Shown here: piece after piece, positions 1 to 7,707 of the stretch
How positions within the stretch are numbered: position 1 is the stretch's first letter
How the letters are laid out: every line of letters begins with the position of its first letter
Assembly (NCBI GenBank): GCA_937928755.1
Contig: CALEZI010000050.1
Coordinates: 1 to 64,000 of the forward strand
Source: an uncultured Rhodanobacteraceae bacterium
Lineage (GTDB): Bacteria > Pseudomonadota > Gammaproteobacteria > Xanthomonadales > SZUA-5
DNA: 64,000 nucleotides
Direction: 5' to 3'
Notes under the pieces: model-generated
Seen by the model: only the letters and a program-made list of their open reading frames with translations
Told to the model about the DNA's origin: nothing
Database searches by the model: none
Program-made: the position numbers and the translations under genes

Positions 1-85
1 AGGCGAAGGTTCCTCCCTACGACTGAGCCTTGCGCTCCACGCCTGCTGCCGCCAGCTGGCGTAGGGCGGATCCGCCACCGGCTTG

Positions 86-215
86 CTTTTGTGGGTCCAG
101 ACTTGTCTGGACGCTTCTCCCTGGAGCGAAGCCACAGCGTCCAGACAAGTCTGGACCCACAACAGCAAAGTCTGGACCCACAACAGCAAAGTCTGGACCC
201 ACAACAACAAAGGCG
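86..215. repeat. Family A inverted-repeat cluster
   Basis: Two full copies of the palindrome GTCCAGACTTGTCTGGAC (8-bp arms, 2-bp centre) lie at 95-112 and, in opposite orientation, 139-156. They are followed by two half-copies (GTCTGGACCCACAACAG) repeated at 21-bp period, 170-177 and 191-198. The flanks (GTGGG before, CGCTTCTC after) match the family A copies elsewhere in the window. A second copy of a short flank (AGGCGAAGGTTCCTCCCTAC) occurs at 1-20 and 226-245, so the cluster is bracketed by a direct repeat that runs into the end of the DUF971 gene. Confidence 0.9.
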
Positions 216-240
216 AGCCGCCGCAGGCGAAGGTTCCTCC

Positions 241-600
241 CTACGACTGAGCCTTGCGCTCCACGCCTGCTGCCGCCAGTTCGGCCAGGTATCGCTGCCA
301 GTAGTCGCCCTGGTGCGCGCCGAGCTCGTAGAGGAAGGTCCACGAGTAGATGCCGGTGCTGTGGCCGTCGTCGAACTCCAGTACCACCGCGTAGTTGCCC
401 ACCGGGTGGATGCCCTTGATGTTGACCGCCTCCTTGCCGACCTGCAGCACGCGCTGATCCGGTCCATGGCCCTGAACCTCGGCGGACGGGCTGAATACCC
501 GCAGCAACTCGCACGGAAGGCGAAATACTTCGCCAGTGTCGAAGGCGACTTCGAGCACGCGTGAGCCTTGATGCAGGCGCAGATCGGTCGGTTGCGGCAT
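241..600 (-). CDS. DUF971 (GBBH-like N-terminal domain) protein
   Basis: Small soluble protein of 119 residues matching the DUF971 / gamma-butyrobetaine-hydroxylase-like N-terminal fold. The typical pattern is seen: an early SRVLEVAFDTGE stretch, LPCELLRVFSPSAEV, then VGNYAVVLEFDDGHSTGIYSW and LYELG. Members are common as stand-alone genes in proteobacteria and are thought to be metal-binding or Fe-S-related accessory proteins; the exact role is unknown. I chose the ATG at 600 because the N-terminus MPQPTDLRLHQ fits the family, while the ATG ten codons further upstream adds a non-conserved peptide. The 3' end touches the flank of the family A repeat cluster. Confidence 0.85.
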   Translation of the reverse strand: MPQPTDLRLHQGSRVLEVAFDTGEVFRLPCELLRVFSPSAEVQGHGPDQRVLQVGKEAVNIKGIHPVGNYAVVLEFDDGHSTGIYSWTFLYELGAHQGDYWQRYLAELAAAGVERKAQS

Positions 601-742
601 TGGCGAGTGCGCCGGTGATGGAATCCGCAATTATGCCGCGACCGGCGCGTGCAGGCTTCCCGATTGATGCCGCGTCCCGCCCCTGTTCAACCCCGATGCG
701 CTCGGCTAACTTGGCACGTCCACTCGCAACCCGCGATCGCCC

Positions 743-1306
743 GTGTTCTTCCGCCGCACGATCCCGCACGAAGCCGAGTTCCGGCGCTTGATCGAGCGCT
801 GGAGCGGGTATGTGCGCAAGACGCTGCATACCCTGGACCCGCGTCGCAGCGAGTCCGATCTGGAAGAAATCGAGCAGGAAATCCGCTTGCGCCTGTGGCA
901 GGTGATGAGCCGTGAGAGGACTTGGGACAAGCCTGCGTCCTTTATTCGCAGTGTGGTGTTGAGCGTGGCAATCGACGCGGCACGTCGTCGGCAGGTTCGC
1001 GGCGGCGATTCCGAGCACATAGGCCTGGACCATCTGGAACCCTGGTCGACGGGCGAGACGATTGATCCGACCGGCGCCATCGAGGATCGAACGCAACTGC
1101 TGTCGGTGCTGGAGGCACTGCAGCGAGTCGATCCGGAAAAGGCGCAAGCTCTGGGATTGCACCTGCAGGGATTCACGACGCTGGAGATCGGAAACCTGCT
1201 GGGCTGGACCGAAGCCAAGGCCCGCAACATCGTTTACCGCAGCCTCGACGCCTTGCGCGCCGAGGCCAAAGCACCAGAGGCAGCAACTCGTGAACATGGC
1301 AACTGA
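743..1306 (+). CDS. ECF-type RNA polymerase sigma factor
   Basis: 187-residue sigma-70 family protein of the extracytoplasmic-function type. Region 2 is seen around ESDLEEIEQEIRLRLWQ and the following FIRSVVLSVAIDAARR; region 4 at the C-terminus (LLSVLEALQRVDPEKAQAL...GFTTLEIGNLLGWTEAKARN) is a helix-turn-helix for the -35 element. There is no region 1.1 or 3. It starts at GTG 743. The next gene begins 11 bases before its stop, so the two are translationally coupled, the usual sigma/anti-sigma arrangement. Which ECF group it belongs to cannot be decided by eye. Confidence 0.85.
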   Translation: MFFRRTIPHEAEFRRLIERWSGYVRKTLHTLDPRRSESDLEEIEQEIRLRLWQVMSRERTWDKPASFIRSVVLSVAIDAARRRQVRGGDSEHIGLDHLEPWSTGETIDPTGAIEDRTQLLSVLEALQRVDPEKAQALGLHLQGFTTLEIGNLLGWTEAKARNIVYRSLDALRAEAKAPEAATREHGN

Positions 1307-1706
1307 TCAGAACCGTGCAGCGTTGATCGAACTGGCCGAAGGCAGACTCGCGCCTGCGCAGCGTCGCGAGCTGGTTTTGCGCGCCTTGCGCGATCCGCAA
1401 CTGGCGGTCGACATGCAGCTGGCGCTACGCCTGGCCGACGGCGGTGCCGAGTTGGCGCGCGACTGGATTGCGCTTGCGACGCGTCCTGCAGCAGCCGAGC
1501 GCAGCGAATGGTGGCGTCCGTTGGCCGGCGTGACCGCCAGCCTCGCGATCATCGCAGCGGTCATGACCATGCCGCGTTTGCCGCAGACCGATCCGGGCGT
1601 TGCCTCGTCGGTCGCACAGATGCAGCAGTCGCTGCCCGACCGCATCGGCGCTGCCTCGTTCGAGGCGTCCTCGGATCTGTTCGGCGGCAGTTTCGAGGCG
1701 GATTGA
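1296..1706 (+). CDS. Putative membrane-anchored anti-sigma-like protein
   Basis: 136-residue protein starting at ATG 1296 inside the end of the ECF sigma gene (11-bp overlap). The N-terminal about 75 residues are soluble and helical (LAEGRLAPAQRRELVLRAL). A single hydrophobic segment follows (LAGVTASLAIIAAVMTM), then a short periplasmic tail rich in Ser/Gln/Phe. This soluble-TM-short-tail layout plus coupling to a sigma gene fits an anti-sigma factor. No zinc-binding HxxxCxxC motif is visible, so it is not a classical ZAS-domain protein. The role is inferred from position. Confidence 0.6.
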   Translation: MATDQNRAALIELAEGRLAPAQRRELVLRALRDPQLAVDMQLALRLADGGAELARDWIALATRPAAAERSEWWRPLAGVTASLAIIAAVMTMPRLPQTDPGVASSVAQMQQSLPDRIGAASFEASSDLFGGSFEAD

Positions 1707-1711
1707 CGCGC

Positions 1712-2956
1712 TCAACCCAGCGCCGCTGCCGTGCACACCACGGCCAGCAGCATCGCCACATGCCCTGGCCACAGTCGCTGGAAATAGGCATTCCCGGCGC
1801 GGTGCGCCAGGAACATCTTGGTGCAAAGGTTGCTGGTAAAGCCGAGGACCAGCGCCCAACGTGCGGCATCCACGCTGATTGTCGACAAACTGACCAGTTG
1901 TCCCATCGACAGGGTCACGGCATGCACGTCCGCCAGACCAGCGCTGGCGGCCGCAATCCAGATGCCGTAGGCGCCAAGCCATTCCTTCAATCCAGCCGAC
2001 AGCAGCAGAACCGCGCCGAGCAGACCGGCGAAGATCAGGGCCTCGATCGGGTCGAACGGGCGTCCGCCGCTGCTGTCCGGGTCGGCGCTGGTGCCGCGCG
2101 CTCGCCGCGCCAGTATCCACGTCGCCAGCATCGCGACCAGGGTGCCGGCCAGCAACATCGGCCACACCGCCTGCAACAGCGACAGTGAGGTGCTGGCAAG
2201 CAACACCGTCATCAGCAACGTGGTGGTAATGCTGCTGGCCATGCCGGCGGCTGCGGCGCCCTCGATGCGTGCCGGATCGTGCGCCGCACGCTGGCCCATG
2301 GCGGCGATGGTCGCAGAACTGGACACGAAACCGCCGACGAATCCCGCCAGCGGCAGCCCGATGCCGGGCCCGAATACCCTCAGCGCCACATGACCGCCGG
2401 CACCGATGGCCATGATCGCCACGACGATCGCCCATAACTTGCGGATCTCGATCACGCCCCAGGGATCGATGGTGCCGGCGGGCAGCAATGGCAGCACGAT
2501 CAAGGCGGAAGCCAGCAACAGCAGGCCGTCGTGGATTTCCTGCGGCGTCAGCAGCGCCTGCGAAAAATGGTGCAACTTCGACTTGCCGGCGAGCAGGATG
2601 GCGACGCTGACGCCGAGCATGGCCGCCAGAGCCGGTTCGGTTTGCGCCAGCACGCCGAGCAGGTAAGTCAGCAGCAGTGCGATTTCGGTGGTCAGGCCCG
2701 GATCGTCGCTGCTCGAGCGCACATAGGACAGCAACGCGGCCAGCCCGACGAATCCTCCGGCGAGCAGCATCAGCGGTAAACCGAGGTGGCTGCCGACGGC
2801 GCCCGTCAGTGCGACCAGGGTGAAACTGCGTACGCCCGCGGCGCCGCGATCGGCGCCACCGCCTTTGTTGCGCTCGCGCTCGATGCCGATCAGCAAACCA
2901 AGCCCGAGTGCGACGACGAATCCAAACAGCACATCCAGAGTGGGGAAGGATTCCAT
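1712..2956 (-). CDS. MgtC/SapB family membrane protein with DUF4010 domain
   Basis: 414-residue polytopic membrane protein. The N-terminus (FVVALGLGLLIGIERERNK, then GVRSFTLVALTGAVG) carries the MgtC/SapB signature; the remainder is the DUF4010 membrane domain (GGFVSSSATIAAMGQRA, followed by several hydrophobic helices). About ten or more membrane segments are visible. Family members are inner-membrane proteins; MgtC proteins are linked to Mg2+ limitation, but the substrate of the DUF4010 subgroup is unknown. It is convergent with the sigma/anti-sigma pair, the two stops lying 5 bp apart. Start ATG at 2956 places the conserved N-terminal helix correctly. Confidence 0.85.
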   Translation of the reverse strand: MESFPTLDVLFGFVVALGLGLLIGIERERNKGGGADRGAAGVRSFTLVALTGAVGSHLGLPLMLLAGGFVGLAALLSYVRSSSDDPGLTTEIALLLTYLLGVLAQTEPALAAMLGVSVAILLAGKSKLHHFSQALLTPQEIHDGLLLLASALIVLPLLPAGTIDPWGVIEIRKLWAIVVAIMAIGAGGHVALRVFGPGIGLPLAGFVGGFVSSSATIAAMGQRAAHDPARIEGAAAAGMASSITTTLLMTVLLASTSLSLLQAVWPMLLAGTLVAMLATWILARRARGTSADPDSSGGRPFDPIEALIFAGLLGAVLLLSAGLKEWLGAYGIWIAAASAGLADVHAVTLSMGQLVSLSTISVDAARWALVLGFTSNLCTKMFLAHRAGNAYFQRLWPGHVAMLLAVVCTAAALG

Positions 2957-3110
2957 CGTCGCCCGGTCGCCTGCGGCTTGCCCGCGTCGAGTCTACGTGC
3001 GCCGATGCCGCTCGTGCGCGACTGGCGCCGCGCCGCCGCGCATTGGAAGCGCCTTCAATCCTGCTCGGTTATGCTCCGCGACCGGTTTCAATCTGAAGGG
3101 CGATGAGATC

Positions 3111-3968
3111 ATGAGAGTTCGTGGTGGCTGCCTCGCAATTCTGGCTGGCGCGCTGATCGGTTTCGCGGCCAGCGCCGAAGAACCGCCGGTTCACGCGGCG
3201 CCGTCGGCTGCGACGCCGGCGAACGCGGACGGTTTGCCGTCCTGGGCGCCCGGGCCGATGCTGCCGGAGCAGCAGGCGCCGATCGAGGGCCGGGTGGTCG
3301 CGCGCAATCTGGGTCTGGCATTCACGCTGCCGAAATCCTGGCGCGCCGACGATGTCAGTTGGCGCGAACTCGATGCCACCGATGCCAAGTCGCTGAACCC
3401 GATGGCGGAGTCCGGCCTGGTCGTGGAACTCGCCGAAGACGGCGGCAGCGTGCGTTTGCTGGCACTTTACCGGGTGCCCCTGGAGCAATGGCGTGCCGCC
3501 GAGCGCATCGGCAAGGCCGGGCCCGGTCGCATCGCCATGGTCGAGCCCAACAAGGGTTATGTGGTGGTGCGGCCAGTCGACGCTGCAGGCCCCGGCCGGT
3601 TCGCCACCTTGCGTCTGGATCTCGACGACGCCATCGGCACGCTGGCGCTGTTCGACGCCCACCACGACGAGCGCCACCTGCTGGCTAAGCTCGGTTCATC
3701 GTTCAACGGCACGCTGGCCGACGGCTCCACCGTGGCTCTGCAACTGGAGCCCCACGGCAAGCTCAAGCTGAGCTTCAGCAAGGGCCCGCGCGAGGTCAGC
3801 GGCAGTTGGGTGCAGCGCGATTCGCAGGTCATCGGGCAGTTGTTCGGCCAGGGACCTGACGTCAATCCGGCGCTGCTGTTCCATTACGACGGCGTCGGTC
3901 TGATCGTGATGAAATGGGATCAGAAGGTGTTCGGCAACATCGGCAGCCGGCTGGATCGGCCAGAGTGA
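3111..3968 (+). CDS. Secreted protein of unknown function
   Basis: 285-residue protein with a clear signal peptide (CLAILAGALIGFAASAEE). I do not recognise a family. After a Pro/Ala-rich stretch, a folded region of about 225 residues contains an opening GRVVARNLGLAFTLPKSW that resembles secreted lipid- or stress-related proteins, and a C-terminal beta-rich section (GTLADGSTVALQLEPHGKL ... YDGVGLIVMKWDQKVFG). Start ATG 3111 is preceded by AAGGG at 3096-3100. Its last codon overlaps the GTG start of the glycosyltransferase (GTGA), so the two are probably cotranscribed and may act on the same envelope component; that link is inference. Confidence 0.75.
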   Translation: MRVRGGCLAILAGALIGFAASAEEPPVHAAPSAATPANADGLPSWAPGPMLPEQQAPIEGRVVARNLGLAFTLPKSWRADDVSWRELDATDAKSLNPMAESGLVVELAEDGGSVRLLALYRVPLEQWRAAERIGKAGPGRIAMVEPNKGYVVVRPVDAAGPGRFATLRLDLDDAIGTLALFDAHHDERHLLAKLGSSFNGTLADGSTVALQLEPHGKLKLSFSKGPREVSGSWVQRDSQVIGQLFGQGPDVNPALLFHYDGVGLIVMKWDQKVFGNIGSRLDRPE

Positions 3969-5671
3969 ATTTCCGGCAGCACCAGCAGCGCCAGTGGTGG
4001 CTGCTGCTGGCGTTCGCCGTGGTGCTGCTCGGTGCCGGCATCGGTCTGCGCGATCCATGGCCGGCGGACGAGCCGCGTTTCGCGCTGGTCGCCAAACAGA
4101 TGGTGGACAGTGGCGAGTGGCTGTTCCCGCATCGCGGCAACGAGTTGTACTCGGACAAGCCGCCGATGTTCATGTGGATGCAGGCGGCCGGTTACACGCT
4201 GACCGGCTCCTGGCGCATCGCCTTCCTGCTGCCTTCGCTGTTGTCCGGTCTGTTGACGCTGCTGCTGGTGCACGATCTGGCGCGCCGACTGCACGGTCGC
4301 AAGGTCGCCTGGATTGCGGCCGCGGCGCTGCTGTTCACGCTGCATTTCACGATCCAGGCGCGCAGCGCGCAGATCGATGGCACCCTGCTCGGCATCATGA
4401 CACTGGCCTGTTACGGGCTGCTGCGACACCTGCTGCTGGGCCCCGACTGGCGCTGGTTGTGGATCGGCTGTTTTGCCGCCGGTTTCGGCACCATCACCAA
4501 GGGTGTCGCTTTCCTGGCATTGCTGTTGATCCCGCTGGCGCTGGCCGGCAGGCGTCTAGGCTGGCAGGGAATGGCGCCAGCCGCACCCTTCGCACCCGGC
4601 CGCGCGGCACTCGCCGCGATCGCCTTCATCGGCGCCGTGGCGCTGTGGCTGGTGCCGATGCTGCTGACCGTGTGGATGCGCGACAACCCCGAGTATCGCG
4701 CCTACGCCAGCGACATCCTGTTCGGCCAGACGGCGTCGCGCTACCTTGAGCCCACCCACCACCTGAAGCCACCGTGGTACTACCTTGGCGTGATCGCAAC
4801 GCTGTGGCTGCCGACGTCATTCGCGCTCATCTGGGCAATCCCGCACTGGTGGCGCGGCTGGCGTCGCGGTCGGCGTCCGGCGCGGGTGTGGCTGCCGCTG
4901 AGCTTCGTCGTGCTGATCGTTTTCTTTTTCTCGATGTCCGGCGGCAAGCGCGACGTCTACATACTTCCGGCACTGCCGATGCTGGTGCTGGCGCTGGCGC
5001 CGCTGCTGCCGGCGCTGCTGCGCAAGCGCTCGCTGCAGCGGGCTCTGTTCGTGCTGGCGGCAACGGTTTCGCTGGCGCTGGTGGCCGGCTCACTTTACGC
5101 GTTGATCGGCCAACCCGCGTTCGCCGAGAAACTGCGCAGCCTGCGTGGCCTCGATCCCTGGCACATCACGCTGAGCATGGGTTTGGTCGGGCTGGTCGCG
5201 GCCGCCGTGTTCCGCCCGGCGCGCGGCGCGCTGGCGCTCGCCGGCACCCTGACCGGTGTCTGGCTGCTGTACAGTTTCTGGGCCTTCCCGGTAATCAACG
5301 ACTCACGCTCCGCGCGCGGCGTGATGCATGCTGCCGGCGCCAGGATCGGATCCGACGCCGAACTCGCCCTGCTCGGCTGGAAAGAGCAGAACCTGCTGAT
5401 GGCCGACCGTCCAGCCACCGTATTTGGCTTCCTCGCGCCGCGCGCCGAGCAGGAACTGGCCGCAGTCGCGTGGTTGCGCGAAGCACCGGAAAAGCGCTGG
5501 GTACTCGGGCAGAAACTGTCGCTGGACACCTGTTTCCTGATCGACAAGACGATCGTGGTCGGCGAATCCAATCGCCGCCGCTGGTACCTCGCCAACGCCG
5601 ACGCCCTGCGCGAGCAATGCCTGCCGCATTCGGAGGAAGCGAAGCAGCGGCACAAGGTGGCGTGGCACTGA
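3965..5671 (+). CDS. ArnT-like GT-C glycosyltransferase (PMT/GT83 type)
   Basis: 568-residue polytopic membrane protein of the dolichyl-phosphate-mannose / ArnT superfamily. The diagnostic first periplasmic loop is present: WPADEPRFALVAKQM with the catalytic-type Asp-Glu, then GEWLFPHRGNELYSDKPP. About eleven hydrophobic helices follow, then a soluble periplasmic C-terminal domain. Such enzymes transfer a sugar from a polyprenyl phosphate to lipid A or protein on the periplasmic face; the donor and acceptor cannot be read from sequence. I prefer GTG 3965, which overlaps the upstream stop (GTGA); an ATG at 3914 is in frame but lies inside the previous gene. Confidence 0.82.
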   Translation: MNFRQHQQRQWWLLLAFAVVLLGAGIGLRDPWPADEPRFALVAKQMVDSGEWLFPHRGNELYSDKPPMFMWMQAAGYTLTGSWRIAFLLPSLLSGLLTLLLVHDLARRLHGRKVAWIAAAALLFTLHFTIQARSAQIDGTLLGIMTLACYGLLRHLLLGPDWRWLWIGCFAAGFGTITKGVAFLALLLIPLALAGRRLGWQGMAPAAPFAPGRAALAAIAFIGAVALWLVPMLLTVWMRDNPEYRAYASDILFGQTASRYLEPTHHLKPPWYYLGVIATLWLPTSFALIWAIPHWWRGWRRGRRPARVWLPLSFVVLIVFFFSMSGGKRDVYILPALPMLVLALAPLLPALLRKRSLQRALFVLAATVSLALVAGSLYALIGQPAFAEKLRSLRGLDPWHITLSMGLVGLVAAAVFRPARGALALAGTLTGVWLLYSFWAFPVINDSRSARGVMHAAGARIGSDAELALLGWKEQNLLMADRPATVFGFLAPRAEQELAAVAWLREAPEKRWVLGQKLSLDTCFLIDKTIVVGESNRRRWYLANADALREQCLPHSEEAKQRHKVAWH

Positions 5672-5676
5672 AAGGC

Positions 5677-5787
5677 AGGAAAAGGGGAAAGGGGAAATGG
5701 AAAACGGGAGAGCGAACCGCCGCCAAACCCGGGCATCCAGCTCTGGCTGCTCACCCTTTTCCTTTTTCCCTTTCCCTTTTTCCCGCT
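5677..5787. repeat. Family B polypurine/polypyrimidine inverted repeat
   Basis: Starts with a purine run (GGAAAAGGGGAAAGGGGAAA) and ends about 80 bp later with the pyrimidine counterpart (CCCTTTTCCTTTTTCCC), so the two ends can pair. Two further copies of this element occur at 13725-13892 and 46243-46379. It fills the gap between the glycosyltransferase stop and bioH and ends four bases before the bioH ATG, so any bioH ribosome-binding site lies in its pyrimidine arm (CCCGCTCCTG), which is a poor Shine-Dalgarno. Confidence 0.85.
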
Positions 5788-5791
5788 CCTG

Positions 5792-6550
5792 ATGCACCTC
5801 GACATCCACGGTTCCGGTCCACCGCTGGTCCTGATCCACGGCTGGGCCATGCATGGCGGCATCTTTGCGCCGCTGTTGCGCGAGCTGACGCCGCATTTCG
5901 AATGCCATGTGGTCGATCTGCCCGGCCACGGGCTCAGTGAAGATCGCGATGGCCTCGATCTCGACGTCTGCGTGGATCGCTTGCTGCGGATGTTGCCGCC
6001 GGCGCCATGGCTGGGCTGGTCGCTGGGCGGGATGATTGCATTGGAGGCCGCCGCAAGGGCGCCCGAACGGGTGACCGCATTGATCGCGATTGCCGCCTCG
6101 CCGCGCTTCGTGGTGGCGCCGGACTGGCCGCATGCGGTGGCGCACAGCGTGTTCGAGCAGTTCGCCAGCGATCTGGCCGCGGACTATCGCGCGACGATCG
6201 AGCGTTTCATCGCGCTCGAAGTGCACGGCGACGCCCATGCGCGCGACGAGATCCGCTGGTTGCGCGAGCGCCTGAGCGAACGCCCGCCGTCCGATCCCCG
6301 TTTTCTGGTCGACGGTTTGGCGATCCTGGCCGACGGCGATCTGCGTCCGGAACTGCCCAATCTCGGCGTGCCCAGCTTGTGGATCGCCGGCCAGCGCGAT
6401 CGCCTGGTGCCCTGGCAGGCGATGCAATGCGCGGCCGAGCTGGCTCCTGGCGGGCAGTACCGGTGCATCGATCGCGCCGGCCACGCACCGTTTCTCAGTC
6501 ATCCCGAGGCCGTGACGGCGGCGATTCGCGAGTTCACGGCACTGGTGTAG
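5792..6550 (+). CDS. bioH: Pimeloyl-ACP methyl ester carboxylesterase BioH
   Basis: 252-residue alpha/beta hydrolase with the features of BioH, which removes the methyl group from pimeloyl-ACP methyl ester to give pimeloyl-ACP for biotin synthesis. Seen are the oxyanion segment LVLIHGWAMHGGIF, the nucleophile elbow GWSLGG, the acid region GQRDRLVPWQ and the catalytic His in RAGHAPFLSHPE. The length matches E. coli BioH (256). The other bio genes are not in this window. The upstream gap is occupied by a family B repeat, and the TAG stop is contributed by the first bases of a family D repeat. Other esterases of this superfamily are possible, but the GWSLGG/GHAPFLSHP pair favours BioH. Confidence 0.88.
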   Translation: MHLDIHGSGPPLVLIHGWAMHGGIFAPLLRELTPHFECHVVDLPGHGLSEDRDGLDLDVCVDRLLRMLPPAPWLGWSLGGMIALEAAARAPERVTALIAIAASPRFVVAPDWPHAVAHSVFEQFASDLAADYRATIERFIALEVHGDAHARDEIRWLRERLSERPPSDPRFLVDGLAILADGDLRPELPNLGVPSLWIAGQRDRLVPWQAMQCAAELAPGGQYRCIDRAGHAPFLSHPEAVTAAIREFTALV

Positions 6551-6616
6551 GAGCGGCGTGCACGCCGCGATCGCAGCTTGGGGCATCGCCGGTCGCGACG
6601 TACACGTCGCTCCTAC
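6547..6616. repeat. Family D inverted repeat (GTAGGAGCGGCGTGCACG...)
   Basis: Left end GTAGGAGCGGCGTGCACGCC and right end GGCGTCGC-type sequence ending TACACGTCGCTCCTAC form an imperfect inverted repeat, each arm itself containing a GTGCAC/GTACAC palindrome. A near-identical unit lies at 18522-18588. The element is exactly between the convergent genes bioH and xdhC, and both genes end in the TAG that is part of its GTAGGAGCG termini. It may act as a bidirectional transcription or RNA-stability signal; there is no T-tract. Confidence 0.85.
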
Positions 6617-7485
6617 AGTTGCGAGCGCACCTGGATCAGATGCGCGAGCACGCTGACGGCGATTTCCTCGGGCGTCTGCGCGCCGATCGGCAGGCCGACC
6701 GGGGCCTGCAGCGCGGCCAGTTGCTGCGCCTGATCGGTTTCCAGCGCCGCCAGCACCTGGTCGATGCGTTTGCGGCTGCCCATCATGCCGAGAAAAGCGA
6801 AAGTCGAGCCGGCGAGCACGCACAGGGTCGCCACGTCGCTGGCGTAGTCGCGGTTCAACAGCACCGCGTACAGCGCGCGACGGGTGTTCAGCGCTGCGCG
6901 CAGGTTGTCGAAGTCGCCGGTCAAGATATGTACACCCGGGTACAACGCCGGATCGGCGTGCTCCGGTCGCGGGTCGTAGACCCACAACTCGAAATCCAGC
7001 GTGCGCGCCAGCTGGCACAGCGCCAGTCCGCAATGACCGCCGCCGACGATCAGCAGGCGTGGGTCTGGACAGACGGTCAGCGCGCCATTCGCTGAACCGA
7101 CATCGCCCGCGTGAAGTTCGACTTCGAGTCCCGCCGCCAGCATGGTTGCAATGGTCAGCGCGCGTTCGGCGTCCGCTGCGCCGTGCCAGCGCCGCAGCAC
7201 CAGCTGCATGCGGCCGCCGCAAATCCCCACCGAACCGGCGCCGCCGGTCAGGTCGATCTGTACCTCGGCGACCTGCCCGCCAGCGGCGAGCAATTCGCGG
7301 GCCGCCGTCATCACGCGCGCCTCGGCGAGGCCGCCGCCGACGCTGAACGCGGCCGCGTTCGTGCTGATCAGCATGCGCGCACCCGCCTTGCGCGGCGTCG
7401 CGCCCCGGGTGGCCAGCACGCTGGCGAGCACAACCGGTTCGCGCGCGACCCAGTCGGCCAAGCGAGCGAAGAGTTGCTCGTTCAT
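6613..7485 (-). CDS. xdhC: XdhC: xanthine dehydrogenase cofactor-insertion protein
   Basis: 290-residue XdhC/CoxF family protein. XdhC binds molybdenum cofactor, has it sulfurated and delivers it to the XdhB subunit; it is not part of the final enzyme. Seen are the N-terminal XdhC segment (ASVLATRGATPRKAGARM), the Rossmann-type GGGHCG motif (LLIVGGGHCGLALCQLA) and the conserved C-terminal stretch GMMGSRKRIDQVLAAL plus PIGAQTPEEIAVSVLAHLI. Start ATG 7485 (MNEQLFARLADW) is the usual N-terminus. It is the third gene of xdhA-xdhB-xdhC, separated from xdhB by a family C repeat, and its TAG stop lies in a family D repeat. Confidence 0.92.
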   Translation of the reverse strand: MNEQLFARLADWVAREPVVLASVLATRGATPRKAGARMLISTNAAAFSVGGGLAEARVMTAARELLAAGGQVAEVQIDLTGGAGSVGICGGRMQLVLRRWHGAADAERALTIATMLAAGLEVELHAGDVGSANGALTVCPDPRLLIVGGGHCGLALCQLARTLDFELWVYDPRPEHADPALYPGVHILTGDFDNLRAALNTRRALYAVLLNRDYASDVATLCVLAGSTFAFLGMMGSRKRIDQVLAALETDQAQQLAALQAPVGLPIGAQTPEEIAVSVLAHLIQVRSQL

Positions 7486-7579
7486 GCGATTGACGCCCGG
7501 GACGAAACGTCGATTGTCTCCGTCACTGCCCGCACCGATGCACCTGACTCTCGGCAAGGCAAGGCCGAGGCCTGATCTG

Positions 7580-7706
7580 GGGACGCAAAGGACGCAAAGG
7601 ATGCGCTAAGGACGCAAAGAACAGCAGGGTCCTGGAAATGAGTCCAGAAACCTTGGGTTCGCCCTTTTTGCGTCCTTTGCGTCCCTTTGCGTCCTTTGCG
7701 TCCAAA
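7580..7706. repeat. Family C inverted repeat (GACGCAAAGGACGCAAAGG)
   Basis: The left arm is a direct repeat of GGACGCAAA units (GGGGACGCAAAGGACGCAAA, then GGACGCAAAGAACAGCAG). The right arm is its complement (TTTTTGCGTCCTTTGCGTCC and a further TTTGCGTCCTTTGCGTCC). Related elements are at 22926-23042 and 52154-52246. It lies between the xdhB stop (7708) and the xdhC start (7485), inside an operon transcribed on the minus strand. Confidence 0.88.
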
Positions 7707-7707
7707 A